From Aphidius gifuensis (lineage: Eukaryota > Arthropoda > Insecta > Hymenoptera > Braconidae): DNA of 64,000 bases. Positions 50,601 through 62,400 of this stretch are shown here, in pieces. The notes under the pieces are model-generated. The model was given only the letters and a program-made list of their open reading frames with translations, searched no databases and was not told the origin of the DNA. Where the stretch lies: NCBI RefSeq assembly GCF_014905175.1, contig NC_057791.1:20560537-20624536 (forward strand), in the 5' to 3' direction. Each line of letters begins with the position of its first letter. Positions within the stretch are counted from its first letter, which is position 1. The position numbers were made by a program, and so were the translations under genes.

Positions 50601-50662
50601 GTGCGTGTGTGTGTGTTTGCATGTGTGAGTAGCGTCCCTTACTCACACACACTCACACATGT
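50601..50662. repeat. TG/CA microsatellite forming a hairpin
   Basis: A GT-rich arm (50601-50631) is followed by the 8-base loop gcgtccct and a CA-rich arm (50640-50662). The core stem TGTGTGAGTA / TACTCACACA is perfect. Confidence 0.75.
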
Positions 50663-50918
50663 AATAATTTGCACATCAATTTTACACATAATTATTTTTT
50701 CATAATATTTACATATGTATATTGATGTTAATATATCAATCTAAAAGTAGCCAAATTAAAAATATAACGAGTAAACATATTCGATATATGATTAATAATT
50801 TATTTGTTTTTATTTTTTTCAGTTTATGAAAGCTGGTCAAAATTAATGAGCTGTTAATAATTATTGGCAGTGGAAAATCCTGTTGTTGTTTCCTGCAGCT
50901 CCTGTATATCCTGTAGAT

Positions 50919-51086
50919 TCATATATTGTATGTATTTATTTTTCTTCTCATAATTATTTTTTTAATCCGGTTCCTAATTTCGGATAAAAAATAATCATCG
51001 GGATTTTCGGTCGTGTTTAATGAATCGGCGTATTCATCTGGTGATGTTGGAGTCACTTGGATCAAATTGTATACTCCATTCATCAT
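50919..51086 (-). CDS. Possible terminal exon, unknown
   Basis: After aaacacag the frame reads MMNGVYNLIQVTPTSPDEYA, then NPDDYFLSEIRNRIKKI and ends TAA. Codon use is GC-richer than the flanks. No family recognised. A second frame is open for about 18 codons, so this remains tentative. Confidence 0.3.
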   Translation of the reverse strand: MMNGVYNLIQVTPTSPDEYADSLNTTENPDDYFLSEIRNRIKKIIMRRKINTYNI

Positions 51087-52510
51087 CTGTGTTTTATTCG
51101 TACTTTTCGGAGCAAAAAAAAAATGAAAATAATAAATGATCACACGGTACTTCTTGATCGTTCAACAACGTCATCGCAGATACTTGTTTTTTTTTTTTTA
51201 AATTTTGTTTTTATAAACAATGGACAAGTCCAGCCTGTTTGTCTATTTTAATTGTGGAGTATTTTTTTTTTTTTCTTATTTTAAATTCAATTCAATGTTT
51301 TGATTATCGAGCTATTTTTTTTTTTTTTACTGGTTTATTGTCTCGTGTCGGTTGGCTTGCATGTAATGCAGGTGATTTTTATTATTTTTATTTATGTTTT
51401 CCTAATTAACTGCGACATAATAGTTGTTTTTTTTTTTTTTATTTTTTTTATCTAAAAAAAAAAAAAACCAACTTGATTCTCGTGCCATCTATAAAAATTT
51501 TGCTCTATTTATTTACAAAATAATTTCAACCGACGATCCATAAAAACTCTGCTGTTGATAAAAAAGCCAGTCTACTTGTAATGTTCATGCAATTCGAGAG
51601 GTCACCACGAGTTGAAGCAATTTCAAATATCCTTTTTCTATTTCGTCGTCAATATATAATTTCGACAACATATAATTATATAAATACAGTATAAAATATT
51701 AATTTTTTTAATAGAAAAAAAAAAATGTTATTATCAATAACTAATGAATGATAAAAACAAAAACCATGTTTGGTCGTTTTAATCTTGTTTAATATACAGA
51801 AATAGAAATTCAATCTTCGATTAATGCTAGTCAAAAAAAAAAAATTACAGCTGATTTAAAAATAAAAAAATAAAATTCTGTTAAATGTCTGATATATTCA
51901 AAAGAATATGAAATATATAATTTTCTTGGCATACGGGTTGATCAAATCAAGGAGTATCATAAGTAGATCAAGTTATTCCGGCAAGCGAGGGCTATGTCTG
52001 CCTCAGCAAAAATTCACGTACTTCCGTCGTCATCTACGAAAGACGCCTCACTTCTTACAGCCACTGTGTATAATTGAATTTTTTTTCTGTCAATTGAAGC
52101 TGTTCAGTTCTCATATTCTCGAATAATTTTTTTTTTTTTCTTCATTTTTATCGACCTTGTATAAAATGAAAAAAAAAAACATTCTATAATTTGAAAAAAA
52201 AAAAATTTATTATCAAATACTGATTACAAATTGTATCAATATTATTTAATAATTTTTTTTCAAAGACCATATGATTTTTCAAATATACTATTGAACATAT
52301 TTATTTATTTTTTTTACATCAATATAAATTTATAAATAATACAGAGAATAAAAAATTGGTATTATGATAACTTAGTTATATTTTTTTTTTCATTAAATTA
52401 CTATACAGTAAATTTCGAATTTTTTATTTGAAAATTTGTCAAAGGTAATTTTCAAAAATAAATAAAAATTACGATATAATGTTAAATCATAAGGTCAAAA
52501 TTTATGAACA

Positions 52511-52725
52511 TCAAGCACGTCGTGTGTCGTCTTTTGATAGTGATGAAGCATAAGATCTCTCGAATTGAGTTGTTCGGCTATATAATAATTTGATATTTCT
52601 GTCGGCATTGGCAAAAGGTAACGTGATACGAATCATGATACGTGATTTCAAGTTTCGATTTATGGCTCGTGCCTCGGATTCCAAGGCGCATACCTCATTA
52701 ACAAGATGTATAGAACTCTCCAAGT
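52511..52725 (-). CDS. Possible exon or gene fragment, unknown
   Basis: A 71-codon frame follows the acceptor ggtttctcgtag. It reads LESSIHLVNEVCALESEARA, then RIMIRITLPFANADRNIK and SSLSKDDTRRA to TGA. Composition and amino-acid balance are far from local A/T noise, so it looks like a terminal exon or a decayed gene. Its only upstream candidate is the short piece at 53608-53659. No domain was recognised. Confidence 0.35.
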
Positions 52726-53607
52726 CTACGAGAAACCCACGAGATAAGGGTTGAATGAATCAAAAACTAATGAAAATACTTGATAATTATCTTTACATAT
52801 ATTTATTATTGTTAAAATACATACAAGCTTGTAGCTTGAATATTTAACCATGAAAATCAAAACCATCATTTTCTCTATTCTCTTGAAATTTGATATAAAT
52901 TTTAGTTTGTAAATTCTAAGGATAATTTCTGTTGATAAGTTTACAACTGACAGGTAGCTTGTTCTCATGTTTACACGTAATTATAATTATTATTTATTTT
53001 AATTACAATATTATTTATTTATCATCATAAATTATATTTTTTTAAATTATAAAATAGTATTTTTTTAAAATTATTTTCTCAACTCGTATTTTACATAACC
53101 AATAATAAGAGTATTTTTTTTTATTTTTTTAAATAAAAAATTCAATTTAAAAATGAAAAATAAAAAAAGAATAGTATCTGAAATTGAAATAGAAAGAAAA
53201 AATAAAAATATATAAAAGTTATTATTAAAAATAAAATGGAAATATAAATTCTTCGATTTTCATGAAAATTGTTAATTATCTATTGTAATCACGGCTTTCT
53301 TTTGGTCAGAGGTACATTATGATACGACTGGATTAAAAAAAAAAGCAAAAAAATATTTAAAAAATCCGATTTCACTAGGAGAAAAGTAATTAAATCTTCG
53401 GATTACAACTATGGTCGGTATAAAATTGATCAGTAAAAGTTGAATTTAATATTAATGGAAAAGTTTCATCTCGCAAGGGCAGTGAGAGGTTGAGATTCCC
53501 AGTCGGCAGGGAATAAATATTGAACGTTTTATTATCATTATCATTATATACATATTTTTTTTTTCTGTACAACAACGAGCCTCCATAAATTCAATCTGTA
53601 ACCTTAC

Positions 53608-53659
53608 ATGCCTTTTCAACGCTGCAAACATATCAACATGATTTATATCAAAATCCATC
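53608..53659 (-). CDS. Possible short coding exon
   Basis: It follows ctatttttcag and encodes MDFDINHVDMFAALKRH before the strong donor CAT|gtaagg. The frame also stays open past the donor. It could be the 5' coding exon of a minus-strand gene continuing toward 52.7 kb, but the phases do not prove a link. Confidence 0.3.
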
Positions 53660-54512
53660 CTGAAAAATAGAACCAAAAAATAAACACAAACAGTGTGAGG
53701 TTTGATATATATATTTACAATATTTCAAGTATATTTTTCATCGGTTGTATATTTTTTATTTTACACCACGTGTAATAATTAAAAAAAATATTGATGTATA
53801 TTATTTTTACATGGCTGAATATCTTCATCAGAATATTCTAAAATAAAATTTCTTGATCAAAATATTGCGATGAATATCGGTATATATCAAATATTAAAAA
53901 ATGAAAAGAAAAATCGAGGTAGAAAATATTTCCATTACATGGATTTAATCAAGACACATATTAAAATTTTTTTTAAAATCAATATATACAATAATAAATT
54001 TAAAATAGAAAAAACATGGCATTAGAAAAATGTTAGACATCTCAGTAGTACAAGTCAATAACAAGGTCAGCCCCAAAATTGAAAGTCAATGTTTTATTGA
54101 ATTTGATATTTCAATTTTCTTTTTTGTTATTTAACGAGTATAATTATCGAAAAATAATTGAATAACAAAAACAATAAACTGAATTGAAATATTTTGATTA
54201 TAATTTTCAGTTGTGATATGGGTTTTTTTTTATATCAATAGAATTATTAATTGAATATTCATAATAAAAACATGAATTAAAAATAACATAAAAACAATAA
54301 AATATACTGGATAAATGCCAAGTATTGTATATGTTTAATTTCAGTAGGCCTGAGGGTTGTTATATTATGTATCATAAAGTTGTTGGATAGTTGATGAAAT
54401 GCATATACTGTGTATGCTATTCACAGATGATTTGTTAAAGTAATTTCTACCTCAACTAGAAACTACCTTACAAAATATCAACAAGAATTCATGTATTTAT
54501 ATATATTAATAT

Positions 54513-54541
54513 AGAGAGAGCGAGAGAGAAAAAGAGAGAGG
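54513..54541. repeat. GA-rich microsatellite
   Basis: A run of GA dinucleotides interrupted by cg and aaa. Could bind GAGA factor, or be simple sequence. Confidence 0.7.
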
Positions 54542-54617
54542 TTGGTTGAACGTGTAGAATGAACAATACTTGAAAACTTTGTACATGTATATACATGCTT
54601 GTTCGCTAAACCAAAAG

Positions 54618-54776
54618 TCAATGAATGTATTTGGTCTGACGGAAATACTGATATTTGTAATGTACCATAGCCAATATGTCCCTTATATATATTTTGTTCA
54701 AAGAGGGCTTTATTTCTGGCTCCAGTCTACTCCGGACATTATACATATACTTGTGAATGAAAATATACTGCTCTCC
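54618..54776 (-). pseudogene. Possible tyrosine-phosphatase-like fragment
   Basis: After gaaattccag the frame reads EQYIFIHKYMYNV, then RSRLEPEIKPSLNK and stops at 54618-54620. EQYIFIH resembles the final helix of protein tyrosine phosphatase domains (usually preceded by VQT). No PTP signature (HCxxGxxR) or other PTP exon was found on this strand, so it is either an isolated relic or coincidence. The + strand frame is open too. Confidence 0.2.
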
Positions 54777-55159
54777 CTGGAATTTCATGTTTATTTGTTT
54801 TTGTAACTTTATGAATTTTTTTTTTTAATTTATTTTTTTTTACTCTCGATTTTGTATCCCTTTTTTTCCTCCCTCATTGTAGGAGCGGCGGTTTATTTAT
54901 TCATTTTTTTTTAAATAAACAAAATACATATATAAACGTTGACATCACCGCATGAATATCAAACCCTTATATTTTTCTTTTTTCGTTTTTGGTCGTGTAA
55001 TAATAATAATAATTTCTCATAAAATTTATAAATTCATCTATATTTTTTTATTTATAATTATTTAATCGTATTTAGTCAAAGAAAAAAAATTTAATCTCAT
55101 ATACAAAGACGATACGTTCGCCTTACTTCCTTCTATAAGGCTTTTTATTTGCTTAGCCA

Positions 55160-55600
55160 TTTTTTGAACAAATTAAATATCAAAATAATTGAAATTAAAA
55201 TTTAAAACTTTTTCTAGATACTTATATTTAGATGTTGTTTAAATACTAAAAGCATAATTTTACGAAATTTTTGTTTAGAAATATTTTTTTTTTAACAAAT
55301 ATGACCGGCAACGAAAAGTCCCGAGTTTTGTGAACAATATGAAATTCAAAAAAAAATATAAATAATTGAAATTATATTTCTAAACTTTTAAAATAATTAT
55401 ATTTAGTTGTTTTTTAAATACTGGAAGCATAATTTCATGAAATTTTTAAATAAAAATATTTTTTTAACAATGATGACTGTGCAAAAAAAAAAAATACAGA
55501 ATTTCGAAAAAACATAGAATTGCAAAAGAAAAAATAGAAATAGTTAAAATTTAATTTTTTAAACTTTCAAGATAATTATATTTCAGTGTATTTCAAACCG
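55160..55600. repeat. Diverged tandem repeat, period about 178 bp
   Basis: The block beginning aataattgaaatta at 55184 recurs at 55361 and, more diverged, at about 55539. Within each unit the order is conserved: aaactttt, a tatattta motif, ttttaaatact, agcataatttnangaaattttt, a poly-T stretch and aacaaatatgac/aacaatgatgac. The third copy is truncated near 55600. Confidence 0.65.
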
Positions 55601-55799
55601 GGCTTCTATAGATAAAAAGTCTAGAAAAATAAATTTACAAATAATTAAAAAATTAATTATTCTGCTCAATTAAATAAATAAAAGTATGAAATTTTCTCTT
55701 TGAAAAATAATAAATATAAAAGAATCACTACACAGCTCAAAAATAAAATTACTTCAATATTTTGTATGCATACACTGCACGTTATTATCAAGCATACAT

Positions 55800-58700
55800 T
55801 TATATACATGTATAATTTTTTTTTTCTCTGTTTATAATAAAGGCGAGTATTCAGCTAGAATAACCCCTTTTGCAATTTTATATTTACTAATGGCAATTTG
55901 TGTACGTGTGTGTATGTGCATTCAATCCATATCAGTGTATTTGTATATCTGATATGGATATATATTAATATGCATGATGTATCTCAACGGGATTTTCGTA
56001 ATACGTGTCTTCATTATTCTGTCGTTCATATTTCCCGCCTTGGCGTCATCGTCACCACGTGATATTGGTTATACTCGTGTATTAACTCCGACAAGTTTCA
56101 CACAAAACTATCACTATACACTGACGGAAGTTTCATCTCTTAGTTTATTTTGAGGGTGATAGGAGATGACACGATTTTGAAACATATATGTATTACAGTT
56201 ATATTTATAAACACACACATAACCATTCAGATAAAATTTAATGATTGTTGTTTAAAAAAGATATTAAAAATATAAAATATAAAAAAATATATATACCAAG
56301 AGCTTTTTCCGCTTTTTTACTATTACGAAAAAATAATAAGAGATAAGAGTATCAACAAATAAAAAAAAAAAAAGACTAATCGCCACACAACTGTGTGATA
56401 AAAGAATAAAGAAAAAAAAAAAATCGTGCCAGACATATTCTAAGGCTAAATGACTTTGTATCCTCCATAGAAATTTTTATGTCTGGTCATTGCAATTTTA
56501 CCGAGTAACAACTTCAAATCTCCAGTGAACGTGTGTAGAGGGACAGAAAATTTTATTCTTATAAATAAATAACATTGGAAAACCTAAAATATAACTAAAA
56601 ATAACTAAATAAATTAACTTCAATCTTAAAAGTTTTATATCATGTAATATAAAATTTATATATATTTTGAAAACTTTTAGATGTCACGTGGAGTTGTTGT
56701 AATAATAATTCAACGTAGAAAATATTAAACGTGATTGATGACATAACTTTTATAATTTGTTTTGACAGTACAACTTTATAAATTTGTAAATATTATATTG
56801 GCAAATAATAAATCACAATAACATTAAGAGAGAGGATTAAAAGTCTATAAAAAAAATATATTTTCTTTTTTTTTTTAAATTTAAATGTTATAAAAATAGC
56901 TGATTGAATTATTAAATTTATAATTTCAATGGTTTGTTGAGTTCGATGAATTGTATATTGATCGGGAAATTGAATAAACATATGAATTTTAAATAAGACG
57001 CTGACGGGGTTTTAATTCCATTGAATAATTATCGGTATATCTCGGAATAATAATAATTGTTAATTGTAGAAATGTTATTGGAAAATTTAAATTATACTTA
57101 ATTTCATCAAGATAATAAATTAGTAATTTATTTCATTTATTTCATTTGACAATGGAAAAAGAATTAAGTCATTTTGCTACATTAATTTCATTAATAGAAT
57201 CAGTCATGCTTGGTGTCAATGAATGTAACTTTATGTGTCATAAATTTTACAGTAATATGTATTAAAACTTTCCAATTGGGCCTGCGGATATTCTGAAATT
57301 TATATATAAATTTTCATACACGATATTATGACGTATGTTACACAAAAAGATAGTCTAAAAAATAACTTGGTGAATAGGTTTTTATATTTACCTGTGGTAT
57401 CAAACTTTTTAACTATATTTTTATCAGTATTTTTATTTGAAAATTTTACCGAAATATCTGGCTTTAATAAAATAAAAATATTTTAAATAATTCATAAAAG
57501 TTTATATTTTATATTCTTCAATATTTCTTGATAAAAAATTATCCAACATTTTGAATTATTATTTTTGATGCTTTAAATTTTTAAAATCATTATTAAAATT
57601 AATTTTCCACGAATGACTCTTAATAATATAAAAAAATAATTTGAAATAAGTTATTATTATTTTAGTATTTTAAAATGGGATGTTTCTGAAAATTTTATAA
57701 TAAAATTTTAAGCTTTTAATTTAGTAAGTTAAAAAATAATTTAAAAAGAAAAATATATTATTCCTGGGTTTATTCACTTTGCCCTTCTTAATTTTCAGGC
57801 AGAAATGCCAAGAAATAATTTAAGCAGACGCTATGTGCCATAAAAATAGTGTAATGAGTTTATCACTTAAATATTAAAAATTTTAAACCAGTAAAATATT
57901 TAACAAATGAATTGTCGATACCAGACAAAATAATAAATTCATGACAATATATTTCTTAATTTAAACTGAAACACAAAAATAGAAAAAATTTTTGCAAAGA
58001 AAAAAAAAAGAATGTTTATATTCAGTAAGATAAATAATTAATTTAGTCTGAAATTAAAAAATTTCAGACAATGAAACAATAAAAAAAAGGTAATAAAAAT
58101 AAATAGATGAATAAATAAAAGTAGTATATATGACGACTAGACAAATGTATAACGTTGTCTTAACAAATGAAAACAAGGGCCAAACCAACACACAACTGAG
58201 GGTAAACACGACAAAAGAAAAAAAAAAAAAAAAAAAAGATATTCAAGACATACCAGTAAAAATAAATATAAAAAGGTATCGTTGTAGACGGGGCTCACAA
58301 AGTTATTTAATAATCCACCAACTCTCCGTGGTAAAAGAAACAAAAGTTCGCTATATGTATAAGGTATCCCGAAATCTCAGTACTCGAGATTCAAAAACAA
58401 ATATATAACAAAAAAAAAAAAAAATTCCCGCATATTCTGCATTAAGAAGAGCGTCTACAAAAAATAAAAATATAAAATAATAAAATTGATTATTTCATTT
58501 ATAAAATATCTAATAATAAAATTGAATTTTAATATCAACTTTTAACAAAAATACAAATGATTAATTTAACAAATAATTCAACAAATATTTTAGTAAATTA
58601 ATTATAAATTTTATTAAAAATAATTACACTTAAATTTTACATTTAACAAATATTCAAAATAATAATTTGACTTGTAATAAATAGCTGAAATGTACCAGAT

Positions 58701-61650
58701 GAATTTAATTGTTTAAAATTTTTCACGTCAATTGATATTTAATAAATATAAATTAGTGTGTCTATTGTAAAATAGTCAAATATGAATTTCATGAAACGTG
58801 TTTAATTTATATATACATGTCAATTGTTATTTGTTCATAAAGTGAGAGATCAGGCGCAACTAATGTCAACCATACTCGATGCTATTTTCACGGTCTACAT
58901 TAGCCATTCACATGACCACAAACAATTCCTGTATCACGTACAGTATCATGCATTAAATTACGCACGTATTTCTCTGACCATTTCACATTGCTGATAAGCA
59001 TGGATAATAATAAATATAAAATTTTATAATACATATGTATATATTATATTTGTATATCATGCAAAAGCTTGGCGATGAGCTGTGTTATATATATATATAA
59101 ACAACAACACGATGAGAAAGTATTTCGAGTAACATCGTTAGCCATGACCAATGTATGAACATCTAATATTCATGCATTGCTTAATTGCAAACCATACGAT
59201 ATTGCATAATACATGTTGCCATTTCTGCCATTCCCAAGGGTGACCTTTAGACCCCTACAACAAAACATACCAACCCAACTGGTCACTCTTGAAACATTGA
59301 TCATGCGCCAGTTTATTTTTATTTTTTTATATTTTTTTTTACTACTATATTAATACTTCTTTTTTTTTTTTTTGCTAGTTTTAATTTTTTGTCGCGTCGT
59401 ACATTGAGCTTTACTACTGAAAATCAAGATTTAATCTGGAATATCTAGTTTTTAAATTTATTTATTTTTTAAAATTTCATTTACATCTTAACTTTATCCC
59501 TCGTTCGTAACGAATAAAATAAATAAATAAATATCGTGTTAAATATATAAGAGAGTTAATTTTCTTTTTTTTTTTTTTTTTTAATTTTTACTTTCACCTT
59601 GCATTTTATCATCGAAAAAAGCTCTTTTGCTTATTTATTTTTTAAAAATTTTTTCATTAGTTTATTAAACTAAAAGTGTTATTTTAAATTATAAGTATAT
59701 TTTATTTTACAAGTATAAAATATGAAATTTAAATATATACACGTACTTTAATATTATAAATTTGTTGAATAAAAAATATTTGTATTTTTGAAATTTTTTT
59801 TTTATTTACGTAAAAAGTAAAAAAGAAATAGTTGAAAAAAAAAATAACAACAGTCTCTATCATGTTGATGTGAACAGATGAGAACAGTGATCAACAATGT
59901 CACGTTGACGAGATTGAAAAGCCGAGTAAAGAGTGAGGGTTGAATGTCGATGTGTACAATATTAAAAGAGGTCTCATACCAATGTGTCGACGAGAGGTAT
60001 TGGGTCGAATAAAATTCAACGTATGTCGTGAAACAAATAAGCTGGACCAAGCATATATCCACTGAAAAATATGGCAATGATTAAAGATTTTGATAAGGGC
60101 AATATAACAAATAAAAAGAAACAAATAAAGTATAAAAAAAAAATTATATATATAAGATTTATACCGCAAATTCTTTAGCAGTACCTAATTACACGATATT
60201 TACGGTCTGCCGAAGCAATTATTGTTCTTTGTGGTGTTATCGTGACTTGACTTCAAATCATTCGATTACTCACTGGCCATTGTTTTTCTACATCTTTTTT
60301 TTCCCCTTTCTACTAATGCAGAGTTATTAGTTCTATCAAAATACCTATTAACTTTTTATTCATTTAAAATAATAAGTTTTATTTTTACACAATTTACATT
60401 TTTAATTTATATTTATTCATTAAATATATATTAAATTTTTTTTAATATGATTTATGTTACAGGATATACGGGTGTCAATTAAATACATTGGATCATCAAG
60501 TACATGGAACCAGTGAAATGATACACCTTTAAATTCATTTGATTGATGAGCAAGAAAAACAAAAGACTCAAATGACATTAGAGAAACAAAAAAAAAGTAT
60601 CAAGAATGATGTTACTGCGGAAAGAAAAAAAATAATAGAGTAAGTCAAGTTAAGTTTTTTAAAGTTACCCGAAAATAAATGTTATGTGCTTTGGATTTTT
60701 ATTTATATATCTATATATACATACGTATTTCACGACATCTTATTTATAGTTGGTATTGTTGTGAGATTTTCAATTTAAGATGCCACAAGATATAAATTCA
60801 CAGTATTATCTATTTTATTTTTTGGTTTATTTATTTCGTTAAAAAAAATCACAGTTACAACATGAAAAAAAATTACAAAAACATTTAACAAAGTCTTATT
60901 TAAAAAAATATATAATTTTTTTTTTTTTTTTGTTTTTAAAAAATAGAATTTATTATGAGTTTATATCTATTATCATTTTATGACTCATGAATGCACTCTA
61001 ATGATGGAAAACAAAAAAAAAAATGAAAAATAAATTTAAAAAAGTCTCTTAAAATTTATGCAATAAGCTTTCGAGTACTTTTCTTTTGATTAATTAAAGT
61101 TTTGCCGAATTTTCTCGGACTAATAGAGGTAAATTTAATCGTGATAGGATTAGTGTTGGAATATGCATTCTCAGCAACACACAGCTGTAATTGAAGATGC
61201 CATTTAACATTTATATATATCTTACTTTTTATAACCCAGAGAGATTTTACAGTAGATCACTAGTAAAATCCACGATAAATTCTTGAAATAAACTTGTTTA
61301 ATTATCGACAAAAAAAAACACTATATAAAAAAAAATAAAAACAACTAAATCCATTACCAAATTGATGACAATGCATAATTTTAATACAAAAAAAAAAAAA
61401 AAACAAATATATAAAACTAATGAAAATTGATTGGACAATATGAACAACATATATATCGATAAAACAGTGGTATGAGTTTTAAAAATGAAATTGTGAAAAA
61501 GGTATAGAGAGTTATACCTCGTGGAGTTATAAACCATGTGGTAGAGGGTAAAAAGCGTCACGTGAGTACGAGAAATGCGTTGTGGCCAATAGACACTGGT
61601 AGCATACGTGTTTCTGTATATATAAATAAAAATATAGATATAAAATTTCA
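55800..61650. other. Gene-poor A/T-rich stretch
   Basis: No convincing gene. GC-richer patches at 55980-56130 (with a CACGTG E-box near 56056), 58130-58400, 58810-59000 and 59850-60060 each have short frames in several phases. None has consistent splice signals or recognisable protein similarity. Confidence 0.4.
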
Positions 61651-61699
61651 TATATAAATAATAGAATAATGTATATATATATACACATGTATTAAATAT

Positions 61700-62400
61700 A
61701 CGTTGTATTCAACAGCAGCAGCAGTAGCAGTAGCAGCAGCCTGAACAGTAGCATCGCACACACAGTAGTGCCAGGGGGGTTGATACTGAGTTTTTTTTTC
61801 TACATACACACAGAGAGTTGGGGCATCACATCTACACTCGCAGTCAAATGTAAGTATATACATACATATATATAAAATAGAATATATACATGGAGATGCC
61901 TCGATGTTTCCCCGGCGCGTTGTGTAGCCATAGAGAGAGGGTGGTATTTTATATCTGCTGTACCAGGCCAACATTATACCAGAGCGCAGAATCGTGCTTT
62001 ACCAGTTTTGGTCGCATTGCCAGTTACATTTCGCGACTCACCGAAGGCACACTACATTTTACAAGCAACTTATATAAAACGTAGTTTATATATTATCAAA
62101 TAACACAGGTCAAAATATAAACCCAACGTATATAAATTGCGCGCACTCATGGTGTGTTGTGTGTATTGAGTGTATCGTGTACAAACATATATATGAATAT
62201 ACATCTGTTCAAGAAGAGCGCATCGCAACTCGACCGTGTTACCACCCCTGATGTATATACCTTGTAAACACCAACATCACACGTCAAGTTGAAACATTAG
62301 TGGTGACTTTGTGTGTATATATAGATATATTTATATGAACACGCAAACCTTCTGAATGTTACAATCAGAGTCAGAGCTTGTCGCGCTTCATCGGTGATTT
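61700..62400. promoter_or_regulatory. GC-richer promoter/5' UTR-like region
   Basis: This 700-base stretch has higher GC than any other in the right third. It contains a CAG-rich microsatellite, a TATA-like box (tatataaaacg near 62070), GCGCGC (near 62140) and mixed low-frequency ORFs. It is probably a transcript start for a gene beyond the window. Strand unclear. Confidence 0.35.
61712..61742. repeat. CAG/TAG trinucleotide repeat
   Basis: An interrupted run of cag and tag triplets, (cag)4 tag cag tag (cag)2 in outline. Confidence 0.75.

Noticed and set aside
58130..58408. 92-codon + strand frame with poly-Lys
   Set aside because: It crosses a long A tract that supplies the Lys run, is open on the opposite strand as well, and matches no family.
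61648..61974. 108-codon minus-strand frame with Ala run
   Set aside because: The Ala run is the CAG/TAG microsatellite and the tail is (TA)n sequence; no gene-like structure.
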